Positions 32,756-44,845 of a stretch of 64,000 bases of DNA are shown here, piece by piece. The DNA is from Yamagishiella unicocca (lineage: Eukaryota; Chlorophyta; Chlorophyceae; Chlamydomonadales; Volvocaceae). A model generated the notes under the pieces. The model saw only the letters and a list, made by a program, of their open reading frames with translations. It was not told where the DNA came from and ran no database searches. Each line of letters starts with the position of its first letter. Position 1 is the first letter of the stretch. A program made the translations under genes and the position numbers. The stretch covers positions 310,001 to 374,000 of the forward strand of contig BDSL01000028.1 in the NCBI GenBank assembly GCA_003116995.1, given 5' to 3'.

Positions 32756-34716
32756 ATGGCGCTCTGCCACCTGGACATCGACATCCTACATGCCATCCTT
32801 ATTCATGCCGGCGCTCGGGCCGCAGCCACGGCTGCCATTGGGTGTCGCGCGCTGAAGGCAGCTTCCGATAGCGTCCTGGGAACACCTCAGCTGCTGGGCC
32901 GCATGCTGCTGCTTGAGCACGGCGCGTCATGCGCTGCGCTGCGCGTTTACCGCAACTACACACTCGATGCTGCAGCCGGCGACATTACTTTGGTCGCGAG
33001 GGATGCAACGCCGCCTCCGCAATCACCACCAGCACCACTGCACTCGTCATCATCATCACCATCGCCGCCGCTGGATTCCGCGTCCCTATCCCCGTCGCCG
33101 TCGCCGTCGGGCCCCCTTCCGTGGGTTTCGGAGCAGCAGCAACCGCTCCCGCTGCCGCCGTCGCCCTCGCCCCAGCGACCGGCCCGCGCGCACATTTGCG
33201 GCTGCCCTAGCGGCCGCAGATACGCCACCGCCCTGGCACTGGCGAGCCAGCGATGGGGTATTGAAGGCGCCAGTGACGCCGGCACCAGCGACAGCGGCAG
33301 CAGCAGTGATGACGATTGCGGCGAAGGTACCCCTGGAGTCAACTCGAGCTTTGACGGTGGATTGGAGGCTGCGCCGTCCGCAGAATTCGTAGAGACGTCG
33401 TACCGTATGAAGCATTCTCACGGTCAGCTGCCGGCCTGGCAGCGGCTGAGGGCCTCAGCAGTGCTGGCAGCGGATTACCTGTCGGGCCCTTATCACGTCT
33501 GCCTCCCGTCGCCGCCCAGACGACACCAGCAGCAGCAGCAGCAGCGGCTTCAGCAACGCGATAACGCTTCCAGCCGACAGCATGACGTGGCTAGCGAGCA
33601 GCCCCGAATCCAACACCCGGACGCGGGGATGGGTGGGACAGCGGTGGAGATTAGGGTTACTGGGGGCCCCCCGAGGCCGCTGCCGCTGCTGTCGCGGTAT
33701 CCGAATCTAGGTGATCATCAGGTGGCCGCCTTGTTGATGGAGCTGGAGATAGGCGAGGTGGCGGGTGGGGGTGCGGGGAAAACCCGTGTACGAAGGAGCA
33801 AACTGTTTGGCGGGTGAGGTGGCTGGGGTGGGAGCTTGGGGGGAAGGCAGGCCGCATGCGGTCGCCGCCCTCGCGGCTAGTGAGTGATCGCCCTGCCGCC
33901 CGGTACCGCCGGGAGCCGCGGGCAAGCCATCCAACAACATACGCAGCCAGGCCGCTCCAGTTTATGGGGCGGCGGACAGCCAGGTACTTCCATCCTTCCC
34001 GACCTGCCGTGCATATCACTGGCACTGGACACTGGGACACTGGACACGATACTGTTAGCTGCGCGCTGGGCACTGTCTTCAAGGCACTGTCTTCAAGGCA
34101 CTGTCTTCAAGGCACTGTCTTCAAGGCACTGTCTTCAAGGCACTGTCTTCAAGGCACTGTCTTCAAAGCACTGTCTTCAAGGCACTGTCTTCAAGGCACT
34201 GTCTTCAAGGCACTGTCTTCAAGGCACTGTCTTCAAGGCACTGTCTTCAAGGCACTGTCTTCAAGGCACTGTCTTCAGGGCACATTTTTTTAAGACACTG
34301 TTTTCAGGAGACTGTTTTCGAAACACTGTCTCCACGATACTGTTTTCAAAACACTGCTTTCACGATACTGTCGCGCGAGATCGCGACGCCATGTCCATGA
34401 CGCAATGCATGCGGCGGCCTCTCCCCCCCCTCCCCTGCCCCACGTCATGTAACCGGTCCTTACGGCCCCCCACGGGTTTTCCTTGCCCCCGCCGCCTGCT
34501 GCCAGGCCCTCGGGGCGGAGGTCCGGCCTCACGCCAGCATCCCCCTGCTACTGACCGCCTCGCTGACCGGCCACAGCGGCACGGCGGCGCTCCTCATCGA
34601 CCGCTTCGGTGCGGACGTCCGCACAGCCAGGGATGCGCCCCTGCGCGCGGCCGCCTGGGCGGCGGTGGCGACGACGGCAGCCACCAGGAGGGCAGTGCAG
34701 CCTGCCGCTGCTGCTG

Positions 34717-34795
<79 letters not shown>

Positions 34796-35624
34796 TGCTG
34801 CTGCGCCGACGGCTCCTCCTGCTATGGAGAATGATGTCGCCGGCAGCTTGAGTCGGCGCCACGCTACGGAGGTACAGGAAGCTAGCAGCAGCCGCGGCCG
34901 CGGCGCCGGCGGCGGCGGCGGCGGCGGCGACCCGGCGGCGGCCGTCGTGGCGCTGCTACTCCGGCGCGGCGCGGCGGTTGATGCGGTTGGGCCGTTATGG
35001 GACGGCAGCGCGCAGACGGCGGTGGTGGCCGCGTGCACGCGGGGCAGCGAGGAGGTGGTAGGCCTGCTGCTGGTGGGTGGGCGAGGGGCCGGCTGGTGGG
35101 TGGGTAAGGGTGTGGATGGGTACGGGTGTGCGGTATGGGGCAATCCCCCGTGCGGGCCGATATGCGAATGTGTATGTGTGTGTATGTGTGTGTATGGTTC
35201 TGTATGTGTGTGTCCGGCAAGTCGGCATTTGCATACTTTCATGTATGGGTTTGCGGTAGCGTGCCGACGCAGCTGAAGCCTCTCGTGACGCAGCAACCTC
35301 GCTAGAGCTCCTCCGGGGGTAAGCTGACGACCCGCCCTCCCCCTCCCCCTCCCCGCCAAGCAGGACGCGGGCGCGGACCCGGAGGCCGCAGCGCAGCGGC
35401 GGCACAACTGGCGGTACGGCGAAGTGCGCACGTTGACGCCGCTGGCGGCCGCCGCCGCTGCAGGCCACACCGGCGTAATGGCGCTGCTGATCCAACGCGG
35501 CGCCGATACGGGGTCGGCAGACTGCTGGGGCAGCGCGCGGCGGGGGGTCGCGGATGGGGAGAGGGTTTCGGAGCTGCTGGCAGGCGCGGCGGGTGGCGAG
35601 TGCGAAGCACACGCTGCTGCGTAG
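32756..35624 (+). CDS. Ankyrin-repeat protein with F-box-like N-terminus
   Basis: Three exons, 32756-33757, 34506-35072 and 35364-35624, give 609 residues in phase. The first ~40 residues (LDIDILHAILIHAGARAAA) resemble the F-box-like helix pattern seen at the start of many algal ankyrin proteins; this is inference. A long Ser/Pro/Gln-rich linker follows, with an acidic SDSGSSSDDD patch. Exons 2 and 3 encode about four ankyrin repeats: SIPLLLTASLTGHSGTAALL, AAAVVALLLRRGAAVDA, QTAVVAACTRGSEEVVGLLL joined exactly to DAGADPEA, and TPLAAAAAAGHTGVMALLIQ. A poly-Ala insertion splits the repeats in exon 2. Such proteins are interaction scaffolds, and with an F-box would be SCF substrate receptors. 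ATG context CCCAATGGC is good. A TGTAA at 36401-36405 is a candidate poly(A) signal. Confidence 0.86.
33758..34505 (+). repeat. Ankyrin-gene intron 1 with terminal inverted repeats (introner-like)
   Basis: Just after the donor the intron reads GCGGGGAAAACCCGTGTACG (about 33775-33795). Just before the acceptor it reads CCCCACGGGTTTTCCTTGCC (about 34475-34494). These are inverted copies of the same dispersed element seen in other introns of the window. The intron also holds the 14-bp minisatellite. Confidence 0.7.
34071..34282. repeat. 14-bp minisatellite in ankyrin-gene intron 1
   Basis: About 15 nearly perfect copies of CACTGTCTTCAAGG. Degenerate CACTGTTTTCA/GATACTGTTTTCA units extend to about 34370. 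The near identity of the central copies suggests recent expansion. Confidence 0.95.
34704..34804 (+). repeat. (GCT)n run encoding poly-Ala in ankyrin exon 2
   Basis: Almost pure GCT trinucleotide repeat, about 30 codons, read as Ala in the ankyrin frame. The purity of the DNA points to recent slippage inside a coding exon. Confidence 0.9.
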
Positions 35625-37743
35625 GAGTGGGTTGAGCGACTAGCGGGCGGTGTTGGCGTGTTCGGTTTCGGAGCCGGCTAGCTGACCAGGAGCCCTCTTG
35701 ACGGAGTCCTGAACCCGACCTGGGGCGGGGGAGGCCCTAGCCTCGAAGTGGAGTCGGTCGGATGTTACTATAGCTAGCGCTGGAGTTCGGAAGTGGAGTT
35801 CGGAAGTGGAGTCGGTCGGATGTTACTGTAGCTAGCGCCGTTGGATGCGCTGGGGATGTCGCCGTGAACAAGCTAACATAGCGTACGATGCTCTTGCCAC
35901 CGTACGGCAGCAGTGTGTGGCTTCGGATCTGGACCATCCGGGACAGCGACTGCATGCTGGCGGGCCCCGCGCAGCGCCTGATGACTAATGACCCGAGCGA
36001 GTATGCGGCTGCTCATCCTGCATGCTCTTATTCCTTTCCTGGGCGGCTGCTCATCCTGCATGCTCTTATTCCTTTCCTGGTGCGCACGTGGGGTACGTGT
36101 TCGAGCAGCCGCACGCAGCCGCAGTGCAGCAAGCCATCTACCAGCGAGGAAGAAAGTAACCTACCTACCTACAGCCAGGTAGCCGGGCCGCCTTGATTAG
36201 GCTTTTCCTATTCCTGGCTACTCTCACGCCAGCTGGGGAGACCTGGCCTCCGAGCAGTGAGTTCCCTCCGGGTATGTAGCTGGATGGAACCGCCGTCCAC
36301 CCATCCGTCTTAGGCTCCAGGGGCCGGTCGGTGGGCCACGCAGCAGCAGCAGCAGCTACATGTACGCATGGTGGTACTATTGCATGATATTACAATAATA
36401 TGTAATACTTGACAGCAACCGTGCCACGCTGTGAACACCTCCTGTCCCGCCGGCCGGAGTCTCCCGACCTTTTTGTGTTGCGTTCCCACAGCCCGCATCT
36501 ACAGCCTCCTTGCCTGCAGCCGAGGTTTTGGCGCGCGCAGGAGGGAGGGACCTCTGATGGGGCCTCGCAGTTTCTTCCCCGCACACGGCGTCACGCTGCG
36601 CCCTTACGTGATGCCTGCCGCAATTCTATACGCTAGCTAGCTTCAGTCAAGTATAAGCGACGCACACACTCCTGCTCCACGATGCGCTACATGAAAGCTA
36701 TTAGCACGATGCGATGTAACGAAGTCCTCTTTTGGAATACGTTATTCCTGTGATACAACCAAGCCCACCGGCTTGCAACGGTAATCACACAGACGCTGAC
36801 GAGGCGCTACCGGTAGGTGTTTAACATAACCAAACTAATCAGCTCGCGACGGTAACCACACAGACTTCAACGGTAGCTGTTTGAATGCCATGCCACAGTA
36901 ATGCCATCTCTAGCAGACCGAGTTGGCCACCAACCACCTGCCTTAACACAACAAGCTAGATACTTGCGTGTGTGAACGGTGAAAGAATGGATCGGGGGAT
37001 GCGATGAGCGGAGCACCATGCCCCATGGAGACATCTTGAAATAAGCCCGTGGCGGACAGGCCAAGACTCCAAAAACACAAAGAGGCTCCCCCAAGACGAA
37101 CCCATTGAAGGGAGTCCACCGAGAAGCTGCGCCCGCCCACTATAGACGCAATAAATATTCCGTACATGCTATAAGGATGGACACACAGATAATGTGCGTA
37201 AGGAATGGCAGGGCGCCGGCATTTCGGCAGCCAGGTCGACCTTTCCACACGATTACAACAACTATTTCACCAAGCCCTCCATCCTTCTTGAGGCCGCTAG
37301 CGCAGGCAGCAGCTACAATGCAGGCACGTGCCAGCAAGCCGCGCCACTAGGGTAATAATAACATTGCTAATAATCTAGCATCGCGCACCAGATTCGGTTG
37401 TCATATGTGCACAATGGTGCGGACGGGGGTGGGCGCCCCCTTCGATCGGTGGGCTGCCTTTCCATTCAGCTCCAGCTTCCCTGGGCAGCAAAGTCGTACA
37501 TTGTACATGGCTGCCCTTGCATAGCGCCACAGGGAACCCACTTGATCAATAAAATGCGAGGAAAATACGGCACAGGGCGAGTAAAAGAAAGCAAATAAAG
37601 CAACAGCCGGCAAAAGCAGTTTCACCATAACGTACATACATGGGACCTCCTAACCCCTGCCCACCGAGGCGTTCTAAGCCTCCTCATTTCCTTCTACCAG
37701 GCACTGCTCCTGTCCTGCTGTCCTCATCTCGACCACAGTCGCT
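35625..37743. other. Convergent intergenic region (ankyrin and FMO-1 3' ends)
   Basis: 2.1 kb, no gene recognised. It contains an imperfect direct duplication at about 35742-35838 (GGAGTCGGTCGGATGTTACT twice). A perfect 38-bp tandem duplication sits at about 36008-36083 (GCTGCTCATCCTGCATGCTC twice). A weaker duplication near 36765-36885 carries ACGGTAA-CACACAGAC. Candidate poly(A) motifs: TGTAA at 36401-36405 (+) and 37253-37257 (-), the latter about 490 nt after the FMO-1 stop. Confidence 0.55.
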
Positions 37744-38367
37744 CTAAACCTGCGTCTCGCCGTCGAGCAAGCACGCGGGCCGCTGGCGCGACGTGAGCAT
37801 CAGCTCCAGATCAAAGTAGCTGCCCTCGTCGTGACCATCGTCCGCCGCGGACGTACGACTGTACGACATCATCGCGCCTACAACGGTGAAGGAGTCGGTG
37901 GCCTGCAGCGGCGGCGGCGGCGGTTCGTACAGCGGCGTGCAGTCGTACATCTCTGTCTCATCGGCGGCCGACATCTCCGTGTCGGCCGCCGCCGCCGCCA
38001 GCTCCGTATAGCCCAGGCCCTGATCCCCGCTGCCCATTTCCGCCGCCGGCGCCAACGCCCAGTCGGGGAAACGTAACACGGACGAAGGCATCGGCCGCAA
38101 GTGCCGCTGCGGCGGCGCCGCCGCCGGCGTGTCGGCCTCCCTACCCGTGACGCAGCCGTACCAGGGGCTGACGGCGCCGCAGGCGGGCTCCAGGTCTGCC
38201 GCAGCTACCGCAGTCCCTGGTGACACTGTACGGTATGCGAGGAAGGAGCGGCACGAGGGCAAGCGGACAGCCAGGCCAGCGGCTGATGACGGCCGGTGAC
38301 GGCTGCACGACGAGGGAGAACGGGGAGGCGGGGAGCGGTCCGTGATGGATCCGTACGACGATGCACT

Positions 38368-38435
<68 letters not shown>

Positions 38436-41400
38436 TCGTCGTCTTGAGGGTGCCGGTCGGCGCGCCGCAACACAGGGCTGTGTCGTCCTCGTCGTCGTGG
38501 TCACGCAGCATTGTGTTGCTGTACGATGCCACGCGCTCCGAAGCCGGGGTGGCGGCTCCGGAGCTGCCACCAGCGGTGCTTGCGGGCTGCAGCCCAGCTG
38601 AGGGCGGTGTCCGGCTCGGGGAGCTGTCCGCCAGGGGGCGTGAGACCATCCGGTTCCGAAGATACGGCGCCATGGGCGGGGACGTTGCAGATAGCCCCTG
38701 ATGACGAGCCAAGAAGACGCCGCCACCACCACCACCGCTGCTGCAGCTGCGCGCTCCAAAGAGCTCAATGCCAGTGCCACTTTTGCTGGTGTTGATATTG
38801 GTGGTGGCGGCGGCGGTGATGGCGATGCAAGGGTTGCACCTTTCTATGGTGGGAGAGCGGGTGCAGGGGCCGGACCCGCAGGCGGGCAATGTACGCTGCT
38901 GACGCGGACGCCGACGCGGCGGTGACGTCGGCGGTGACGTCGGCGGTGACGTCGGCGGTGACGTCGGCGGTGACGTCTTCACCGCCAGGTGCTGACCACG
39001 ACGCGTCGGTCGCGACCTCAGCGCAGGCACGGGCCTCTGGAGGCAGGCGCCCAGGCAGTCGAGCGCATGAGAAAACAAGGAGCCGTCGCCGGGGGCCTCG
39101 TCGGCGTGCTGCTCCTGACTTTGACTGCAGTCGCCATGAGGACACCGTAGAGGAGGCGGCGGCTTCACGCTGTGCGGCCCGGCCTGCTGGCCCGGGTAGG
39201 GGGGCGCCTTCAGAAGCACCGCGTGGGCATGGGCATGGCCCAGCGCCTTGCAAGCAGCCCGACGGCCTTGGGCGTCATTCTGCGGGGAGGCCGAGGGCGA
39301 CCCGGACCTGCTGCTGGGCTGGACATGGACAACAGCACCGGCTCCAGCGCGAGCTCCAGCCGTGTGGCACTTCTCAGACGACGCCGTCCTCGATCTCCAA
39401 GGCGCCAGTCGCGCCCTCAGCTGCGGCCAGCCTGCTGATGCCACCCCAGGGACCTGCCGCAGCTGTACGACGCCCTCGAGGTCATCCAGCAGCTGCTGCA
39501 TGTAACGGCGCTCGTGGGTGCGCGCCAGCGACCCGCGGGTCGACATGAGTGGCGACACCAGGGCTGCGGCGCGCCAGGCGCGCTGGCGCTCCAGGTCGCA
39601 CCGCAGCACGGTGGGGTGCGGCAGCCAGGGCTTGGAGGTGAGGTGCGCGACCAGCCACTGCGCCTGCAGCTCCAGAACCAGCATGCTCGTGGTGGCATGG
39701 GCCTGCAGCGCGCGATGAGAGGGGCGATCAGCCACTCGGACACAGGGGGCAAGGAGGACTCCAGGGATGGCCTGGCGGACGGGCCATCCTATCGGACTAC
39801 TTGCCACATTACTCTTGGCATGGAGGGCCCCGGGTTTGCGATGGCTGGTGGAGAGAACGACGCTGGGTGCCAAGCGATACACGGCACCCGCTGTCCCCCA
39901 ACTAGCTAAACTACTCGCTCCTGACCCAACTAACGCATCCGTGGTCAAACACGGTGCAACAGAAACACCCCTCCTCGCCGCGCCCCTACCTGGAGCCCGA
40001 TGAAGGCCAGACCGCGCACATCGGGATGCAGCATGCCACGGAACAGCACCGGATCGGACGATCCACGGCCTTCACCGTCGCAGACAACGGGCTGCTCAGA
40101 CATGAGCAGTGCCGTACGCAGGGCCGGGTCCAGGAACGGCATGACCCGCGGGTCGCGAAAGCTCGGCGCCCACAGCACCAGGCGAGTCTGCTGGGCGGCC
40201 GCCGCCGCCGCCGTTGCGGCAACGCCGGTCGCGAAGGCGGTGGCGCTAGGACGAGATTGCGCGCTTGCGCGTTTGCCTCCGGCGACAGCTGCCGCAGTCA
40301 TGTCCTTGACGTAGGACCAGAATGACCGCTTGGTGCGGCCGCGGAGCGCCCGACCCACTTCGCTCGGCGGCGGCGCGGCGTAGTACGGCTGCAGGGAGGC
40401 GTGCTGCGCCCGGCGCCGTGCGGCGTCAAGCAGGGCGCCGCCGTCCACGTACGTCTCGGACTCCGATGACGGCTGCGGAGCGATATGGGAACATTATTTT
40501 TTTAAGTGCGGTCGCACAGGTGATGGCGCTGGGTACGGAACCCACGCCGTACAGCACAGCAGGGATGAGAACAGAATGAGGTTCGGTGAAATTAGGCGAC
40601 TAGTGGAAAATATGCACGTGTCAACAAGGCTTAGTCGCAAACACACAGACCAACCACATACCTCTCCACCGTTTGAATTATTGTACGACCTCTCACCCAA
40701 CTAGCCCGTCAGGTCCCTCCCCTCCCGCAGCCCTGCCGTACCTACCGCACCAACAGCCCTTCCTTCCAGCCCCGCCCCGCCGGCTCCTCTGCCCCCCCCC
40801 GGCTCCTCTCCCTCAGGTTTTCCTGTCGTACACGGGCTTTCCTTGCAAACCCCGGCACCGCCGTACCTGCCGCACCACCAGCCCGACGCCCTTCGGCCCC
40901 CGCAGCAGCGCCAGGGAGGAGGCGCAGTCCACCGCAGCCGCGCCTGCGCACGCGCGAATAGTACGACGAGTACGGCAGTCAGGACACGAGAGGTACGCGT
41001 GGAAGTTCGTTATAGGGGGAGCCGCAGTTGTGGTGGGGAGTCGTACCATGTGTTGCACTTGCCACGTGCTCGTACCCGACACCTCTAGATCCGCAGAATG
41101 CTACACCACCATTTGGAAACGATGATATGTGGGCTTGACGGCACCCTAACCAGGATTTATTATGGGGACCGACAGGTCGCTTTCGCCGTAGTCCGGGCGA
41201 TAATGCCCAGTACGGCTCTATCTAGGGGCGGTAGGAAGAGACGTGCGTGGGGTACCATGTCCAGAAGGGGCGACTGGCCGACCCCAATCGCTGCGCTCGG
41301 CCAGTGTGTTCCTCTTCCTGCGTCTCTTTCAGTGTCAGGCGATGCGCCCGATGGCTCTTATCTCCTGGTCTGGGGCCCACTGTAACAGCTACTTCTACTC

Positions 41401-42540
41401 GGTCTCTCCGGATACCGGCACTCGAACTCACCATCACCAACCACCTTGACGAGTCCGCGGCGGTGAGGCATGTCGTGCAACGAGGCCGTCATGGCGTGGA
41501 GGAGGCGCGCTCCGCCGGCGATTGGGGTCTGGCGGGCGGGCAGGCAGTTAGGCAGGTAGTTAGGCAGGAAGGCAGTTAGGCAGGAAGACAGGACAATCCT
41601 TTCTAAGCAAAGCGCGTGTAGGGCCGACGCCGCCGACCAAGCTGGTTGGCCCAAGCTACCAAGCGGTACGCGTCTGTACGGTGCCGTATCTCTGTCTCTG
41701 CCGTACTCATCCGGGTCGGGCGCACCTCGTGTTGGGTTGTGCGCGCGTCGCATCCGTCCTGCGGCAGGCCGTGCCCCGTGCATAACACTACATAGTCCGC
41801 AGTCGCCTGGTAGCGCTTCCCCAGAGCCAGGTCCTGGAAAGTGGCTCGCCAGCGGCCCCGCGGCCCGGCGGTCGCGTCAAAGACCAGGTGGGTCAGGCGA
41901 CTAGAGAGCCGCACGCGGTCTTGGACGTTGTGGTGGGCGGCGTAGGATGCAAGATATATGCGTAGATCGTTCGCCTGCGGACCAGAATGGTGACGGGTCG
42001 AGAGGTGACGCAGCGTCGTGATTGCGGATGGCAAGGACGAGCGCTGTCCGTGAGGGATTAAGGCACGCTGTTTGTACAGCGTAGTAATTTAAATTGAGGG
42101 ATGGGAACCATCGTCTCTCACGATCGGCCGCGTTCGTCTTATGACCACCAACTGCCGAGACGCATACCGTTGGATTGGATGGGAGGGCATTCTCGAAGTT
42201 GGCGAAGGCGAGAGACTCAACGACACCTGAAGAAAGTGATATGCGCACGACGTGTTCATGGCTGACATGACCGACCAAATTTCGGGTTCGGGCCAACACA
42301 AATGTGGATGACGGCACGGTTCGCCGACAGTGGTCGCGTGGAAAACTGAATACCTTTAAGCTTTTGTTCACGCCCGATATTGCAGACCCAGCCTCCGACT
42401 GCTGTGGCCTGATCGAGCACGACAACGTTGAACCCGGCGCTGATGCAGGCTGCAGCCGTGGTCAGGCCAGCCGGGCCTGCTCCCACAATCAAGATGTCTG
42501 AAATAAATTCCTTTACAATGGCGGGACTGTATTTGTTCAT
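37744..42540 (-). CDS. FMO-like flavin monooxygenase with low-complexity tail, copy 1
   Basis: Seven exons, 42372-42540, 42168-42226, 41726-41974, 41432-41528, 40867-40943, 39990-40472 and 37744-39702, give 1030 residues. Flavin-containing monooxygenases use FAD and NADPH to oxygenate N, S or carbonyl substrates. GAGPAG (residues 20-25) is the FAD Rossmann motif and VVGDGAAAVDCASS (rebuilt across exons 4/5) the NADPH motif. VVLCTGHGLP matches the conserved ATG segment. RGMLHPDVRGLAFIGLQ and ELQAQWLVAHL end the enzyme part at about residue 410. Exon 7 then adds a ~600-residue Ser/Ala/Gly/Pro tail with poly-Gly, a SPPMAPYL motif and a terminal FDLELMLT. The classical FMO signature FxGxxxH is not evident, so the substrate class is uncertain. 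TATATA at about 42641-42646 lies 100 bp upstream of the ATG. Tail shorter than in copies 2 and 3. Confidence 0.85.
38368..38434 (-). repeat. (GGC)n repeat encoding poly-Gly in the FMO-1 tail
   Basis: Nearly pure CCG/GCC run on the plus strand, giving over 20 consecutive Gly codons in the minus frame. It lies in the disordered tail. Confidence 0.9.
39703..39989 (-). repeat. Intron 6 of FMO-1, nearly identical to intron 6 of FMO-3
   Basis: By eye the 287 bp matches 62034-62320 with about four substitutions, including GACGGGCC/GACGAGCC and GGCTGGTGG/GGCTTGTGG. The corresponding intron of FMO-2 (49065-49243) is unrelated in length and sequence. Confidence 0.9.
40824..40858 (-). repeat. Dispersed intronic element near the donor of FMO-1 intron 5
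   Basis: Sense strand GGTTTGCAAGGAAAGCCCGT lies about 15 nt after the GTACGG donor at 40866 and is followed by GTACGACAGG. It is a member of the intron-end family. Confidence 0.75.
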
Positions 42541-44845
42541 GTTGCAGTCCGGACTGGCTGCCCTGTTCCTTAGTGCCAAAAAGGTTCGTATGCTCACCGC
42601 TTCGGCATTGAAGCAATGGTGGCACCATTGCGTGGACGAATATATAGTGCATTCATATGATTGACGTTTAATGTTGGTGTTTCGCTGTACTGACAAGACA
42701 TATGAGCCTACCCTAACTGTTTGACCCCGTGCAATTCGAATGAACGTGTCCGGTATGCAAGATGCAGGAAAGAAATGCAACCTGCCTCAATTATGCACCT
42801 GCGCCGGTCACAGGAACCAAGTAGGACCCGCCAAGTGGTCATTTCTCGTACGACAGCCTGCACGCTTCGGCTCCTTGATCTACCCGGAAGGTTGCCGGAG
42901 GGCCGATCGCAACGTGAACAGAGACTACAAATTCAATGCCTCGCGCATTCCTACCATTAAAATAGCCTAATGAATCAGCATACAGGTTTGTACACCAGTC
43001 GTTTTCCGTTAGGCTCTCGATCATCATGGCATGTACCTAAGCTACTCGAGGACTGGCAGATACACGGGTCGGAACCATTTGAGAAATTTGAGAAGATCCA
43101 CCGTGGCCCGTCGGATGCGGGATGCTGTCTTTACTCGCGACGATGCGATGCAACTGCGTCTTTTACCGGAGTTGCCCCTCAAACTCAAACGGTGAACCGG
43201 CCGATGATGATTTACGCCATGCCTATTGACGCGCACGCTGGCCTACTTGGACTAGGTCACGTGAGTGGGAAAAGCACAAGGTTACAGGCGGCACCCACTG
43301 TTCCTATTTCAAGGGATGGAGCGACGAGTCACCTTGCGATTCTTGGCCATGTGCAACTGCTACCAACTCAAACTCAAAAGAACGTAACCTCACTGCCAAC
43401 ACCTGGCCGTTGACGACACTGCGCAGCGGTCAATAAGTTCACAAAGGTCGCGCTGAAGACCGCCCAGTCAAGTGTACTGTAGATGTCCTCTTTCGCAATA
43501 CAACACCTTCCTTGGCTGCTATCGGTAACCAAGCTAGGCACCTCAGCCTCCCTTCTGCATCGCACCCTCGAAAAAGGAAAGCAACACAATTAATGTACAC
43601 ACCTTACGGCACTTCCATCATTGGACTGTGGCCCGCGCCGAACTGGACTCAGTTCCGTTGCCGGATGCCCGAGTTCCCCAATTCCCCCACCGTGCGCCTG
43701 CGCTACAGCAGGCGCATGAGCAGGACACATAAAGCTGGTCATTAACTGCCTCAATATATCACTGGTGCTTACGCATATCCCAAACCCAGGACCGCGGCGC
43801 TCTCCAGAAGCTCCGCCTGCACTCTCCTCTCCGCAGCAAAAACATTGCGATCACGCCCCTACGGCATGGTGCGCCAAACAGCACACCTGACAAATCACTT
43901 CAGCCTTTATGGCCTCATAGCTACGAACACCGCCTAGTCTCTGCTTTTTAGGCCGACAGAACCAACCACGATGGTGGCAGCCACATGACCCGAGTGTCAA
44001 CAGCCGGGGCTATACAAGGGCGCTAGACCTAAATTGCACGGGGAGTTTCCTTGTCAGTTCCAAAACCAGCGAAATGGCGGTAGTCGGAACAACTGCGCTT
44101 GGTCCGTTTCAGGACCTGCATATAAAACTACGTGGATCTTACCCCAATAATTTGGGACACGGTACAACCGGGCCACCTCGCAGAAAAAATTCTAAGGCTG
44201 AAGGCAGGTCAGCCTGCCCGTTATGGGGCAGCAGCACGCCAGCCGCCTCACGCAGGCATGCCGTCCAAGAACAACTCGTGCATCCCGATGAGCACGCACG
44301 CAGTCCCAGACACCTTTAAAGAACATCGTGAGGGCGTACAGTCCAAGACACGTTGCCAAGGGACCCGCTCGCATCGCTCGCTTAAAGACCAGACAGACAT
44401 CTCTCGCTCACGAATGCATCTAAGTAGCGCCATACACTCATGTCCGCATGTCCAATTTGTCCGGCAACTACCGTGCTGCAAAACAACATGAATTGAGCAC
44501 CATCGCGGCACGTCGTGATTCACCGTCTTTGCAAGGCAGGCCATCGTTGACCTATACAAGGTATTACCCATACAATTTCATATAAGCAATTACCTAGGGC
44601 CACGCTGTACAACGCCCACCCAAATGGGACTTCATAAAGAGAAGCTGTCAAAAATCCTAGCATGCCAAAAGTATTCAATCGCAACCATGCGGAGTCCCGA
44701 AGAGTCTGGGCCCTAGGCGCCAATTAGCCTGTCCGCGCTGAGGAACTAACCTCCTTAGGACACCATTTCGGTGCCCTTTTTCGCGGGCCGAAAAGCAGCT
44801 GCGTCAAATTGTATCAACGAATCCAAACTCCAGTGCACCAACAGC
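42541..44845. other. Intergenic between FMO-1 and FMO-2; possible small gene
   Basis: Lower-GC DNA. The left end holds the FMO-1 promoter (TATATA near 42641). No TGTAA was found close to the FMO-2 stop. Minus-strand ORFs at 44520-44723 and 44192-44374 are the only stretches that look protein-like (see separate entry). Confidence 0.5.
44192..44723 (-). CDS. Possible small membrane protein (very uncertain)
   Basis: Not recognised. A first ORF from ATG 44723 encodes a hydrophobic stretch (TFGMLGFLTASLYEVPFGWA) and meets a donor-like CTAG|GTAATT. A second open segment near 44200-44375 encodes another hydrophobic stretch (LATCLGLYALTMFFKGVW). Two exons of a small two-helix membrane protein are conceivable, but the acceptor, end and phase are not fixed and chance ORFs are just as likely. 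It would sit only 120 bp from the FMO-2 stop. Confidence 0.15.
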
